A program made the position numbers and the translations under genes. A stretch of DNA of 64,000 nt. Origin: Amoebidium appalachense (Eukaryota; Ichthyosporea). Shown here piece after piece: positions 19,227 through 41,736 of this stretch. The stretch is taken from NCBI GenBank assembly GCA_963693365.1, contig CAVNZM010000001.1, positions 9,176,001 through 9,240,000 of the forward strand, in the 5' to 3' direction. Each line of letters begins with the position of its first letter. Position 1 is the stretch's first letter. The notes under the pieces were generated by a model, which was not told where the DNA came from, did not search any database, and was given only the letters and a program-made list of their open reading frames with translations.

Positions 19227-19805
19227 CCCTCCCCTCACCACCCCTTCCCCTCTCCCCTTCCACACACACACACACCTTCCTCAATCCCCCCCGCTCCCCT
19301 CCCCCGTCCCCTCCCCGCTCCCCCCAACCTCGCCTCGGTGCTTCCTCTGCTTGCCCCCTTTGCAGCCTGCCTGTGTTATGCGTGAAGGGGAACAACAAGT
19401 GCTCCCCCACCGCTTTACTTCCATGCAACCGGGCATGGTTGCTCTGTGTCGTGCATCTGTAAGCACATACGCATTTTTCGCTGCACTGCATTAGTTTGCA
19501 CACACATCTGCACCGTTTTGCTCACATTGCTTGCATAAGCAACCCTGCTCGTCTTTGATCAAGACGGGTTGACCCGCCCAAGTTCAGTTGATGCTGCTGT
19601 CTGAGTTGGAGCGTCGTATATACGCGGGCTAAGGGGTCGAAACTCAGACGCAATTGATGACTTGGGTCCTCCCTGAGGATGGGCTCTGCTTATGACGCAT
19701 ACTGTGCACATGGCTGATGTTGCATACTTGAATGTTTGCCTTTGCATGTGTCCTGCACCATGCTTCTCGTCGTGTATGCGTACTTCGTACCTTTTTCCGC
19801 ATTCA

Positions 19806-19845
<40 letters not shown>

Positions 19846-21783
19846 TTCCCCGGCTCTTCAGCTGGCAAGACCCCCCAATTCTTAACCACCTTTATGTCGG
19901 GGGGAAGACGAGGGTTTTCCTTTCCCCCATCTCACCCCGACACCTTCCCAACCCTAACATCTCTTCCCGTTTCACTTAGTGTATGATAAAAAAGATCACA
20001 GGCAGGAGGGTGGGGATGCGATAGGGCCCGGGGGTGAAGGGGGGGGGGGGGGGGGGAGTTTAGGAGAGGGAGGGAGGATGGGAGGTGGCGAGGGGGGAAG
20101 GGATGGGGCGGATAGGCTGAAAAGCAGAGGGGGGGGGGGGGGGGGAGAAAAGGGGGGGGGGGGGGAGAGAGAGAGAGAAAGAGACAGAGGGGGGAGGGTT
20201 GTGTCGAGGAAAAGAGAAGAATTAGCAGTACAGTCACTGATACCCCCCCCCCCCCTTCCCCCCCCCCCTCCCGCTCGCGCCCACACACACACACATACAC
20301 ACACACATATGCAAACACAGGTTCTTTTTGTGAGTGGTGTGAGCCTTCTTATCGGGATCCAAAAGACGTTTCAGTTTTTCTTCAACAGTGGAAAATGGAA
20401 AGGGTCTCTGTGTTTCTTCTTTGGCATTCTCATTGTGTTCTGGGGGAGGCCCATTGTCGGGATGATTGTGGAGTCGTTCGGTTTCATCAATTTGTTTGGG
20501 TACGTCTTAGGCTACCCCTCCTACTATCTTCCCTCCCTCATTCCCCCCCCCCCCCCCCCCCCCCCCCCCTCTCCTTTTTTTTTTTTTTCTTTTTCTTTTT
20601 TTTCTTTTGCTTTTGCTTACTGCTGCAACTTTTACCCCCAAAGGCTCCCCTGAGGATGGGCTGTGCTTGTTATGTATGCTCTTTATGTGTGGTTTGCACT
20701 CCTCATTGTGTTGCCCGTTTGAATGTGTACTTCGCACTCGATGGCGCATTCAAGGGAATAGGTCGAAACTCGGGTACTGTGGATGACGTGGGCCCCCCCT
20801 GAGGATGGGCTCTGCTTATTATGCATACTCTTTATGTATGGCTTGCATTTTGCATCGTGTTTTCCGTTTGTTCTTGTGTACTTCGTATTTTTTGACGCAT
20901 TCAACCCCCCCCCCCCCCCCCCCCCCTCTTGATCCCCTCATCACCCCTCTGGTACCGTGGTCCGTCTAGTTATCTCACATACTCGTTTGGTGTGTTCGAT
21001 TGTATATAACGGCATCGATTCGTCTGTAGCGAAATTGTACTTGCGGTGAACCTGATTCCTCCCCCCCCCCCCCCCCCCCCACCATCCCCAAACATCCCCC
21101 CCCCCCTCCCCCCCCCCCCCCCCTCCCCCCCCTCCCCCCCCCCCCCCCCCCGCCGCCGCTTTCCCTGTCCTGGATGGGCTCTGCTTATTGTGCATACTAT
21201 TTATGTATGGTTTGCACTCTGCATCGTGTTATCCGTTGTTCTTGTGTACTTCGTACTTTATAACGCATTCAAACCCCTGTTTCCTTCCCCCGGTCGAGAT
21301 TTGAGCACTGAAGATGACTTGCCCCTCCCCACTCCCTCCCCCCCCCCCCCCCCCCCTCCCCCCCTCCCCCTCCCCCCCCCCCCCCCCACCGGAGAGGATG
21401 GGCTCAACTAATGCCGCATATCCGTTCATTTTATTGTCCGTCATGTATGCATACTTGATTTTGTGTAGCATATTCCTAACCCTACCTTTCGACTTCACTT
21501 GTCTTTACGAGAATCTCATTTCCTGCACCATTTAATACCAGACACACCTACGCACACACACTCTCTCTCCTCTTTCTCGTGATGAAGCTTGGCGGGTACG
21601 TTCTTATTACTAGTCTGGGAGATCATAGGTGAAATGGTCGATTTTTTGACACCCAAGTGATGAATGTGTTTGTTTGTGGGTGGATGAGTGGGTGGGGTTG
21701 GGGTAGTGGTAGCGGTGGTGGTGGGGGGGGGCCACCGTGGGGGTGGGTGGGTGGGTGGGTGTTGGGGTGTGTGTGTGTATGTT

Positions 21784-21854
<71 letters not shown>

Positions 21855-21989
21855 CACTACAGCAATCAACTTCCTCTAACGGGGATACATGTGCACATAG
21901 TGATTTCTTCCCGACTGCAATCAACTTCATGCGACGACTGCCAATTATCGGCCACGTTCTCAACCTGCCTGTTATTGCCCAGGTTCTGA

Positions 21990-22041
<52 letters not shown>

Positions 22042-22139
22042 GGGGGCAATTATTTGTAGTTGCATCTTGTTGGCCGTTATGGATGTGTACGTCGTACTCG
22101 ATACCACATTGATATATATCCCCCCCCCCCCAAACACAT

Positions 22140-22181
<42 letters not shown>

Positions 22182-22671
22182 AAAAAAATTGAAATAAATA
22201 AATAAATAACTCGCATTCCCCCGCACCCCGAGAAATTCAGTATGCCGTGTTTATTTTCTTCCCTACCTTTGCATGTCCTTCAGTGACTCGAATCGATATT
22301 CTCTCTCTCTTTACGCTTCGTACCCAAGTTAGCACATTTCCCCCCCCCCCCCCCCCCCCCCCCCCCTTTTTTTTTTTACCCCTTCTTTTCTTTGCTTGGC
22401 AAATTTGGAACTGTTTGTCATATCATGATGTTCATTTCTTCCTATTTAGGGTGTGTGAGGGTGCTTTGGGACACGGCATCGAGGGTTTTTTTTGGGGGGG
22501 GGGGGGGGGGGGGTCCATCCTGTGAGGGGCTGCGTGCATGTGGGCTGTGTGTGTGTGTACGTCTGCTTTGAATGAATAGGCAAGGGACTTTCTGCAAATA
22601 CTAATTGACACTGTTCCTGCGCACAGATCATCGACCGAACTCTGGGTTCCGGGGCACGGCTACCCGTATGA
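17191..22671 (+). CDS. GOT1: Got1-family Golgi vesicle-transport membrane protein
   Basis: Five exons: 17191-17215, 17937-18028, 20321-20499, 21901-21982, 22627-22671, all with GT-AG borders and consistent phase, giving 140 aa, close to the usual 135-140. The protein opens MIDISDTQKIGAGLAAFG, matching the N-terminal TDTQKIG signature of Got1, then MFFDRGLLAMGNVLF, a GRPIVGMIVESFG segment and a C-terminal RRLPIIGHVLN region before a short tail ending ARLPV. Four hydrophobic segments are expected. Got1/Sft2-type proteins are small tetraspanning proteins of ER/Golgi membranes that assist vesicle fusion and ER-Golgi traffic. The start is set by the tiny first exon (8 codons plus one base), which fits the family N-terminus exactly. 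Intron 2 (2.3 kb) and intron 3 (1.4 kb) carry six sense copies of the repeat family. Assignment is firm; function is by family. Confidence 0.93.
18091..18406 (+). repeat. dispersed repeat, family 1 (long form, GOT1 intron 2, sense)
   Basis: Starts TTAGTTTGCACACACATC, includes GGTCGAAACTCAGACG and CCTGAGGATGGGCTCTGC, and ends CCGCATTCAA directly at a C-tract of about 70 nt with a few T (18407-18478). Confidence 0.9.
19409..19807 (+). repeat. dispersed repeat, family 1 (long form, GOT1 intron 2, sense)
   Basis: The most complete single copy: ACCGCTTTACTTCCATGC, CACATACGCATTTTTCGC, GATCAAGACGGGTTGACC, GGGGTCGAAACTCAG, then the short-form core, ending CCGCATTCAAA against a C-tract (19808-19845). 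It is nearly identical to the tandem units at 28.4-30.1 kb. Confidence 0.92.
20648..20904 (+). repeat. dispersed repeat, family 1 (two short copies in tandem)
   Basis: Copy 1 (20648-20755) ends GGCGCATTCAAGG; copy 2 (20756-20904) starts AATAGGTCGAAACTCGGG and ends GACGCATTCAA at a C-tract (20905-20926). Both are sense in GOT1 intron 3. Confidence 0.88.
21172..21271 (+). repeat. dispersed repeat, family 1 (short copy, GOT1 intron 3)
   Basis: GGATGGGCTCTGCTTATTG through GTGTACTTCGTACTT and AACGCATTCAAA. A more degenerate copy follows at about 21393-21482 and another at 22045-22125, the latter ending in C-tract, CA, A-tract. Confidence 0.85.
21786..22038. repeat. 66-base G run and 50-base C run around GOT1 exon 4
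   Basis: A G homopolymer (about 21786-21852) and a C homopolymer (about 21991-22039) sit 48 nt before and 8 nt after the 82-bp exon 4. They are complementary, so in pre-mRNA they could pair and loop out the exon. Confidence 0.9.
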
Positions 22672-22880
22672 GGTCCTGTCCGGCTTGGCGGGTTTGCGGT
22701 TCACACGAGTGTGAGCTTTTTCTTTCCCCGAAATAGGAGAATTCCGCGACCAGCTCCCCCCCCAAAACACACATGCACACACATGCATGCACGTGCGCTA
22801 ACATTCCTGCCCGCACACGTGCACACACGCACACATTCATTTATCACACATGCATACACACACCCACATACCCACACACA

Positions 22881-22931
<51 letters not shown>

Positions 22932-23221
22932 ATTGATAGGCCACCATACCCTTCTCTAGGAGCAGTTCGTCGTTGCCTTATCTGCTTCCTGTTGTCCCCC
23001 TTGTATCGCTTTATCGGTATTCTCACTTAGTTGGTGCGTGTAGACTTCCTTTTTTTTTTTAGAGAAGACGAGGCATGAAAGCCCAACGGTTCGGTGCTAT
23101 TTCTGACTGTATGTGCATACAGAAATTAGCAGTTGACGGATAGACATGCATAGTGATGGACATGTGTGTGCACCCGTGCACGCACGCATCACACATGGAC
23201 GTGGACTCACACACACGCTGT

Positions 23222-23294
<73 letters not shown>

Positions 23295-24008
23295 GGGTGG
23301 GAGGGGGGGGATGTTCCACCGTTGTAGATCTCTTTCCCATATTGTGGGGGAGGGTGGGGGGGGAAGGAATGGAAGGCTTTGAAAGGGGTTCGAGAGCTGA
23401 CTTCGATAGAAGCTGATGCTATAGTCAGTCAATATTGAACTTGCTTTGCATAACCATGAAACTAATTTTATTAAGTTAAATAGCAGTATTACTGGAATGT
23501 TGTAGCAGTTGTAGAGCTTGAAAAGCCTGAATGTATGAGACGGGCAGTGTCTGTGTATTTTTAAAAAAAAATGCCCCTGAGGTGACTGCCCGGATTTTGC
23601 CTGTGCCTGGCGCATGGGTTGGTTTGAGAAGGTGAAAAGTTGAGACACGGGCGTGTACGTGTGTATCTTGCTTTGTGTTTGTGCAGGCACTTTTCAAAAG
23701 GTCCGCTTTGCAAAGTATTCTGTCGTGCATGCTTGGAACCACTCATGTGTGGGCTTTCTCACTCGACGACGTTGTGTATGTTTTCAAGGCGGCTTTTTCA
23801 TAAAAATCTTTCTCCAAAAGTATTGAGTTGACTCAAGGATTTGTAGGCGAAGTGTTTTGAAGTACAGTACGTGACGCACTCACCGTATATAAAGTTGGAT
23901 GAAGGAACTTCTGATATAGAAAACGTGGAAATGAAAACTTGCAAGCGGTGTTTTTTTTTTTTGTTTGTTTTTTGTTTTGCTTTTCTTCTTTTTACGGGTC
24001 AACACGAT
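22672..24008. other. intergenic sequence between GOT1 and the CDK7-like gene
   Basis: Holds CA repeats (22770-22930 and 23206-23291), a T-run and about 700 bp of ordinary sequence. No exon could be supported; probably GOT1 3'UTR and spacer. Confidence 0.55.
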
Positions 24009-24034
24009 TTTTCCCGGGCCGAGACCCGGGAAAA
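24009..24034. other. perfect 10-bp inverted repeat (hairpin)
   Basis: TTTTCCCGGG, loop CCGAGA, CCCGGGAAAA. It lies just upstream of a CCAAT/E2F-like block, so it may be a regulatory dyad rather than a terminator. Confidence 0.7.
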
Positions 24035-24059
24035 TTGATAGTCAATTTAGCAAATTCCA

Positions 24060-24180
24060 GTCACAAAGTCGCTGATTGGATAAAGGCAAAGTGAACCAGC
24101 CAATCAACACATAGCATTTTTGCGCGCCAAATTAATGCGCCAATCAAAACCCGGTTTCGAACAATTCTTCCCGCGCTTTT
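24060..24180 (+). promoter_or_regulatory. promoter-like block, probably for the CDK7-like gene
   Basis: ATTGG (24075), CCAAT (24100 and 24140) and GCGCGCCAAA / AATGCGCCAAT (E2F-like, 24122-24144) cluster within 80 bp. The next recognised plus-strand gene starts at 25901, whose first coding exon is preceded by an acceptor-like AATGCAG|GTGGG, consistent with an upstream non-coding exon near 24.2-24.4 kb. Confidence 0.5.
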
Positions 24181-25038
24181 TTATCGGGGCACCGTGCACG
24201 TGAGCCGTGCGTGGGGAGGCTCGGGTGCCTTGGTTTGTTTACATGCCACAAAAAACAAGTTGAAAGGTTTTGGACCAAAGCCACACGAAGCTTCGACGCA
24301 AAAGCAGTCAGAGGAAAAAAGTGAAGGAATACAAAGCAATAGGTTTTGCGAAACGTTGGTGTATGGGTGTTTGAGGTTAGATGGAGTTATAGGTGGTAAT
24401 TGTGATGTGACAATAACTTACAGCTAGTATACTGCGTACAGTGTAACAGAGTTGACCCTTTTTGGTGACTCAGCTGTTCGCAAAACGGTGGCGTCGAGTC
24501 AATGTGTTTTTCCCATGGTTCGTTTACCATAGTATCTTGATAACTTGAGTGTATATAAAATATCCAAGTATAAATATTCCTACGTATATATACATACTTT
24601 TATAATTAACTTAAAAAATAGTTTATGAAACACATACAACGAAAATTTTGTGATGCAGCACAGTTAGCTGACTTTGTGAAAAACAACACGGGTTTCTTCG
24701 CTTTTGCTGAACTTTGGGAGTCCTGGTTTCAACGTCTTGGATGCTTTTTGTTGCTAAGTATCTTAACGAATGAATAGGAGCTTCCTTGCGTTTGTGTATG
24801 TGAAAGCTTTATGTACTTTGACGCTCATTTTGGTGTGACTCAAAACAACCAACCAAAGCTGGTCAGCTGGTTACTCGCGGCTGTGGAGCGAGCACGATTA
24901 TTTTTAGCACAAGCTACATGAAAGTGAATACTGTTGAGCATAATGCTATCTGCTGCCTCTGCTGAGTTTTCGAAGGTAATTACCCTCCCCCCTTCCGGAT
25001 CCCCCCTCAAGCCTCACCCCCTCCCCTCCCCGCCACCC

Positions 25039-25069
<31 letters not shown>

Positions 25070-25143
25070 ACGCACAAAAGACGCACACACACACCCGACA
25101 CCCAAGCACCGTTTTTGTCCACCCAACTACCTCCCTGGCCGAT

Positions 25144-25180
<37 letters not shown>

Positions 25181-25392
25181 ACCCCTGTCCTTCAGTCTCC
25201 TTATGTACCAGTTATTGCACCCAGATCAAGGAAACGTCTCATCCGCAGCTCACTTGGTCAACCTATGTACCTCATTCTGTGACCCTGTAGCTTCACAGAG
25301 TTTTTCGCAAAACAAAAGGCAAAAGAATCGTAGTCGTAGTGGTCTGAGCAAGGGAAAAAGGTCTAGCAGGATATTCTCTCTCTCTGTGTGTG

Positions 25393-25433
<41 letters not shown>

Positions 25434-25583
25434 GTGTGTGCGTGTGTGTGCGTGACACTGTGCACACGCGCACGTGTGTGTGTATGCGCGTGTGTGTGCT
25501 TATGTGCGTGTGCGTGTGTGTGTTCGTGTGCGCGTGCTTGTGGGTGTGTGTGTGTGTGTGCGTGTGTGTGCCTGCGCGCGCGC

Positions 25584-25616
<33 letters not shown>

Positions 25617-25900
25617 CGCGCACGTGCGTGTGTGTGTGTGTGTGCATGCGTGTGTGCTACAGTGTGTGAGTGTGTCTGTGTGTGTGCGTGTGTGCGTGTG
25701 TGCAAGTGTGCATGTGTGTGTGCGTGTGTGTGCAAACAATGTGTGTGTGCCTGAAGGGGATCACTTGACTCAGGGGAAGAAAGGAAATTGGATATCCAGC
25801 TGTGTTTGCTTGAGTCAAAAATCCTACAACGATCCCAGTGTGTCTGTTTATGCGCATCGAGAAATTGATTCCGTTTTGAATGCAGGTGGGAACGGGCAAT
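24181..25900 (+). other. probable 5'UTR exon and intron of the CDK7-like gene
   Basis: No coding exon recognised. Includes C-tracts (25036-25056 and 25146-25180) and a 350-bp TG/GC array (25384-25750). A 5'UTR role is inferred from the promoter-like block upstream and the acceptor at 25885. Confidence 0.35.
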
Positions 25901-35530
<9,630 letters not shown>

Positions 35531-35563
35531 AGTGGGGTCTCGGTCTGCCCCCCCCCCCCCCCC

Positions 35564-35596
<33 letters not shown>

Positions 35597-36192
35597 ACTC
35601 ACCCACGCCCTCCCCCCCACCCCTTCCTTGCGCGACTCCCTGCCCTGTTACTACACATACGGGCGTACGCACGCGCAAACACACACACACACACGGGCAT
35701 GCGCGCCCGCACGCACATACACCTGTGCAGACCACACGCGCACCAACACAAAGAACTTGCAATAATGGCCTGGTGACAATCACAATCGCTGATAAGAATA
35801 GCTCAAACATACTTGTTGGTTGGGCCTATATATAGACATGCATGTAGGAATGGTACCAGTCATATATGTATGTTTGGAGCCCAAAACCCCCCATGGGCCT
35901 ATGTTTATCGAATGTGCAATCTTTTCGTTTCTGATTCGTTTGACTGTTCGAAACCGCTAAAGACAACTGTATACAAAAATTGCTGCCTGTCATACGTAAT
36001 GCTAGACTAAGTTACTAACGGTTTGCATACAGCGCAGTTCATGCACACACAGTGTCACTGAAATGCATGCATGTATATGTGTACAACCAATGGCATGAAA
36101 GCACAAACACAACTAGTACAGCAGGAGCACCGCCCGCACGTGCGCACACGCACACGTGCACGCGCGCGCGCGCGCACGCACACACACACACG

Positions 36193-36245
<53 letters not shown>

Positions 36246-37024
36246 ACATGGACACAAGAATGTAGGTGAACACGGGCACATGTCACGGCGAACTTGTATT
36301 CAAACATTCAGTCATACACCACACCCGGCACATACGCGCACACTTTGTTGATTATGTTTGACGTTTACATACATACCGACCTTCTTATGTAGGACTCTAG
36401 TGTATGGATTCTCACCGGGGGAGGATGGGACAATAGTTACGGGTTTTAAGTTACACGTTTGCACTATGGTGGTTACATGAATGACTGATTAATTATTTTT
36501 ATTTATGGTGTGTCATAATACTTTAACTTGAATCAGCTGAATGCATCAGGGTAGCACCCTATTTAGGGTATGTACTGTCGGTGCATAGTGGAAGGCGGTA
36601 CTTTCTATGATGGATACTAATCCCAGGCAAATTTGAAGAAAAGAATACCCTGCACAGGAATTGATTCGGATAAGACGAGTACATATAACGAGTGATGAAA
36701 ATAAAAGAATCTCCCTCTGCAATGTGATGGCTTGCATTGTCCAGAGTTTGGTGGAATTTTGAAATTTAGAAATGTTATGACAATTTTCTGGTCGGAATCC
36801 AAGATGTTTAGATAATTTGCCTAGCTCTGGGACAAAGAATCGAAGTGGGTCAGATGTTACAGGAATGCACATATACATGCGCGTCACGCACTTACGTTTG
36901 GGAGGAAAGAAAGAGACACTTTGATGGCTGGGAACTTCAAGACCGAGGGAGGGAGCAGGGAGAAGGGGGGGGAGGGGGGAGGGGGACAGTTTGAATTCGA
37001 AGCTTGTGTGTTGTGACAGTCATC

Positions 37025-37073
<49 letters not shown>

Positions 37074-37437
37074 CTTGTGTGTGTGTGTGTATGTGTGTGT
37101 ACGTGTGTACACCGTGACGTGTGTGTGTGTGTGTGTATACGTATGTACATGTGTGTGTGTGTGCCACGGTGTGTGTGTGTGCGTGCGTGCATGTGACTGT
37201 GCACGTGTGTGCGTGTGTGTGTGTTTTTGTGTGTGTGTGTGCGTGTGTGTTTTGTTTGTTTGTTTGTATGTGTGTCACGTGTGTGTGTACACGTGTGTGC
37301 ATGCGGATATATATTGTATTTTCGAACCTTTACTTGGTCTGAGTTGTTAACTCTCGATTTGATCAGACCGTCGAAGAGCCTGGTCCGGAGCCAGCTGATC
37401 AGGCCCTTAACTGACCCTTGGGCCTTGGCCTGATCAG
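35531..37437. other. intergenic region downstream of CDK7
   Basis: C-tract and CA/CG repeats to about 35740, CA repeat (36180-36245), about 600 bp of ordinary sequence (36350-36900) and a TG array (37028-37300). The start is CDK7 3'UTR. No exon supported. Confidence 0.55.
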
Positions 37438-37621
37438 CAACGCGGAGGTGCCTCTGCAGCGCTGCCAATAACGCGGGTAGGTGTGGATGTGCGCGCGCAA
37501 TTACACGTACGAGTATGTGTAAGACGCCTTTATTTCGCGTCTACATATGCATCGCTCACGTTCTCCACGCTCAGTTTGCGTTTCCCCTTGAATGTTTCTT
37601 TGCACATGTTTCTTTTGCATA
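37438..37621 (+). pseudogene. duplicated end of AIM41-like exon 1 with its splice donor
   Basis: CAACGCGGAGGTGCCTCTGC through TTGCATATGACG matches 37896-38073 (exon 1 end plus intron 1 start) with only a few substitutions and one 7-nt indel, 458 bp upstream. It carries the donor GCGGGTAGGTGTGG but has no start codon and ends where the gene's promoter motifs begin, so it is a non-functional or decoy duplicate. Confidence 0.85.
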
Positions 37622-37670
37622 TGACGTCATAAACCGGTTCTGATTCGCTAAAAATCAGTTTTGGCGCGAA
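37622..37670 (+). promoter_or_regulatory. CRE and E2F-like promoter elements of the AIM41-like gene
   Basis: A full CRE, TGACGTCA (37622-37629), an ATTCGCTAAAAATCAG stretch and TTTTGGCGCGAA (37659-37670, E2F-like) lie 160-210 bp before the start codon. Confidence 0.55.
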
Positions 37671-37831
37671 CTTCTGTAATATTCATCGTGGCAGCCATGC
37701 GGCCCACAAAGATCTGAACGTTGCCAAACACCCAAACACACACACGCCGGAGCTTGAGCGAAAGAAAGGAGTCGAGAAAAAACAAGAAGAACGCAACAAT
37801 TAGACCTTTTAAGTCTTGTCAATTTGTGAAA

Positions 37832-38949
37832 ATGATGAGCGTTCTGGCAAAGAGCATTGGCACCAGCGTGCGCGTGAGCAGTGTGGCGGCCGTGGCAACG
37901 CGGAGGTGCCTCTGCAGCGCTGCCAATAACACGGGTAGGTGTGGATGTGTGCGCGCAATTACACGTACGAGTATGTGTAAGACGCTTTTATTTCGCGTCT
38001 ACATCGCTCACGTTCTCCACGCTCAGTTTGCGTTTCCCCTTGAATGTTTCTTTGCACATGTTTCTTTTGCATACACAACGCACTTTCGTTGAGTGTTTTC
38101 GCACATCCTGCTCTGAGGTGTACTTCGTTCCTCCTGAGCAACCCCTTTTCCCCTTCCCACTTTCCACTTCCCCCTTTATTACTCCCCTTTCTTCCCCCCC
38201 CCCCCCTCCCCTCCCCCCTCCCCCCTCCCTCCCCCCTCCCCCCCTTCCTCTCCATCCCCTCCCCCCTTCCCCCTAAATCCTTAGGATGGTACAAATGTCT
38301 AAGCCAGGGTGTGAGTTGGGTGTCGCACGCAAGAGTTGTAGGGTTTGAAATTCTTGCACTGTGGGTGACTTGGTCTCCCCTGTCCTCCCTACTGTGGTTT
38401 GCATTCTTCCCCTCCCCCCCCCCCCCCCCCTCCCCCGGGCCCTATCTGCCCCTCCGCCCCCCGCCTTCTCCCCTCCCCCTCTCCTTTTACCCCCTTTCCC
38501 TCTCCCCCCCCCCCCCCCCCCCCCGCCCCTTCCCCCCCCCCTCCCCCCTTCATCCCCCCGTGCATGATCGTCGCTTGCATGATATGATCATCAATATAGT
38601 GTTGCTCTTTTTTCGTGTTTTCGTTATGCCTTATCTATATTCTGATCCGACTTTGTTTTACTCAACATTTCAACACCTCCAATCCGAGTCTGCCCCCCCC
38701 CCCCCCCCCCCCCCCCCTTAAGACACACACACACACACAGACATGCACACATGCACACAAACATCTCCTAACCCGATCCAACCTTACAAACAGATGCCCC
38801 CTCCCCCCACTCCACACAAGAAACACTCTCCCTTTCTACCCCCCTCCCCCCCCCCCCCCCCCCATAATCCCCTTTCCCGTCGGCCCCACACACTTTCCCT
38901 CCTTCCTCCAGGAGCATTTACACACACACACGTCATACACACACACGCG

Positions 38950-38988
<39 letters not shown>

Positions 38989-39642
38989 CCCCCCTCCCCC
39001 CGCGCCTAAGCACCAACCACAAATAAGACGCATTCCCCCCTCCCTCCTCCCCCCCCCCCCCCCCCCCAAAAAAAAAAAAAAAAAAAAAAAACATACACAT
39101 GCACACACACACATTCTTTTGTGTTGAGGTGTAGGAACCTTCGTGATGTTGGGCTTTGGTCAAGTTTTCTTCTGCCTGCATGTTTTTTGTTTGTTCCATT
39201 TTTTTGATTGTTTGATTTCGGGCTTTTCTCTTTGTCACGTTTTGCACTTTGTCCTTTGGGGTCTCCTCGAGGTTTCCAACCCTCTAATGCATACGTCCCC
39301 CCCCCCCCCCTCCCCGCTCCCCAGGGCGCAGGCACACACACACACACATACAACCCCCCTTCTCCCCCCCCCCCCCCCCACACACACACACACACACACA
39401 CACACCACCACCACCACCACCACACTGGTCGCCCCCGAGGATGTGCTCTGCCTAAAAAGCATACTCTTTATGTGTGGTTTGCAATCTGCATTGTCTTGTT
39501 CATTATGAATGTGTACGTCATACTCCGTAACACATTCTAACACCCCCCTTTCCCTCCCCCTCCTCCCCTCCCCCCTCCCCCCCCCCCCCCCCCCCCCCCC
39601 CCCCACACACACACACATACAAAACCCTACACCTCCCCCAAC

Positions 39643-39703
<61 letters not shown>

Positions 39704-40004
39704 TATCCGCGCGTTTCTCAAGGAGGAGCTCAAAGTAGCTATGCGGGCCAAAGACAAAGAGAAAACAATGGTCACAAAGACACTTCTGAGCGACATTTTG
39801 TACGCGGAAAAGAACAAAACGAGCGGTGATTTCACAGCTGCCGACATTATGGTGGTGATGCAAAAGGCGGCCAATCAAAGAAAGGACTCCATCGCTCAGT
39901 TTGTATGTTGTTACTCCCCCCTCCCCCCCCCCCCTCCCCTCCCTTCTCCTCCCCCCCCCCCCCTGGCCGTGATTTTTCCTGCTTCGTACTTCTTACGGCA
40001 TTGT

Positions 40005-40043
<39 letters not shown>

Positions 40044-40565
40044 CCCTCTCCACACACACATACACACAGACACAGACACATAACCCACTCTTTCGGTTGT
40101 CGGCGCCTTTCCAAGTATTACGTCTCAGACTATCACCTTAATATCTCCCCCCTCCCCCCTTTGTTGTCTCCTCCATATTTCCAACCCTCTAACGCATACA
40201 TCATCCCCCCTCCCCCCCCCCCCTCCCCCCCCCCCCCACACACACACACACCTGCAACCCCCCCCCCCCCCCCCCCCCTCCCCTAGGTGAATGGGTCGGA
40301 ACTCGGGTACTTTGGATGACGTGGGCCCCCCCTGAGGATGGGCTCTGCTTATTATGCATACTCTTTATGTATGGCTTGCATTTTGCATCGTGTTATCCGT
40401 TTGTTCTTGTGTACTTCGTACTTTATGACACATTCACCCCCGCCCTCCCTGAGGATGGGCTCTGCTTATGACGCATACTGCGCGCATGGCTATGTTGCAT
40501 ACTTAAATGTTTGCCTGTGCCTGTGTCCTTCGTGTAAGCGTACTTCGTACCGTGTTCCGCATTCA

Positions 40566-40608
<43 letters not shown>

Positions 40609-41671
40609 CCGCCGCCTCGGTTGGCCAAGATTTCTTGCCCCGGAGGGGGGGGGGGGGGGGGGGAGGGGGGTAGGCACTTAATGGGAGAGGGGGGGAGGGG
40701 GCACTTAAAGGGAGAGGGGAGTGGGGCGAACTTTAGGGGAAGGGGGGGGGGGAAGGGGGTGAGGGGGGGGGGGGGGTGCTGCTTAAGGGGGAGATGGGGC
40801 CTGGCGGAGGGGCACGCAAACTAAGGGAGAGGGGGTATGGGGGGAGGGGGGGGGGGGGGGGGCTGAAGAGACTGGGGGAGGGGAAGGGGGAGAAAGGGTG
40901 AGAGGGATGGAGGAGAGAAAGGTAAAGGAAAAGACAAGAACAAAACCTAAATAAGTAAAATTCCGATTTCCAGACAGCGGCTGGGCGTGCGGATCTTGCC
41001 GAAAAGGAGCAGGCCGAGCTTAAGATCATCATGGGCTATCTGCCCAAGCAGCTGTCCGAGGATGAGATGAAGGCAAAGGCCGCAGAGGCAGTGGCTGCAG
41101 TGGGGGCCAAAACAGTAAAGGACATGGGCAAGGTGGGGTTTTTTGCGAATTTTCTTTGGATATGTCAGTGTCTCTCTCATAGGGGTTTATTGCGAATGTT
41201 CGGGGCTATCTAATAAGGGGGGGGGGGAGGGGGGGGGGGGAAGGTTTGGAATCTTCTTGGATATTTCGTGGCTATCTAAGGATGTGTTTGCTTTCAAAAT
41301 GGGTCAAGATGGAGGTTTTTCATCGAGTCTTTTCTCCCCGCTCTCTCTCTCGGGTCTCCCTTGCCACTCTTACGTGACTGATTAATATCCACAAGCACCA
41401 ATGTAACACTGCAAGCCCCCCTCCCCCCCCCCCCCCCCCCCCCCCCCCTCCCCCCGCATCCCACCTATCCTCGCTTCCCATCACACGGATGGAGCACCAT
41501 TATGTAAGATGCAGTTATGTGGCCACGCACACACACACTCTCTCACATACACACACATGTTTACACACCCACACATGCGCTATCACTTCATCCTCACCTG
41601 GTCTGGTTTAACATTACACGTCTTTCTTCCCTTGGCGCGCGCGTTAGCATACTCACTCACCCTTCTTCGCC

Positions 41672-41736
<65 letters not shown>

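Noticed and set aside
24009-24034. A rho-independent terminator
   Set aside because: The hairpin has the right look, but this is a eukaryotic genome and the site lies upstream of a promoter-like block.
37697-37720. ATGCGGCCCACAAAG as the start of the AIM41-like protein
   Set aside because: The frame meets TGA within eight codons; the ATG at 37832 opens the conserved frame with a mitochondrial leader.
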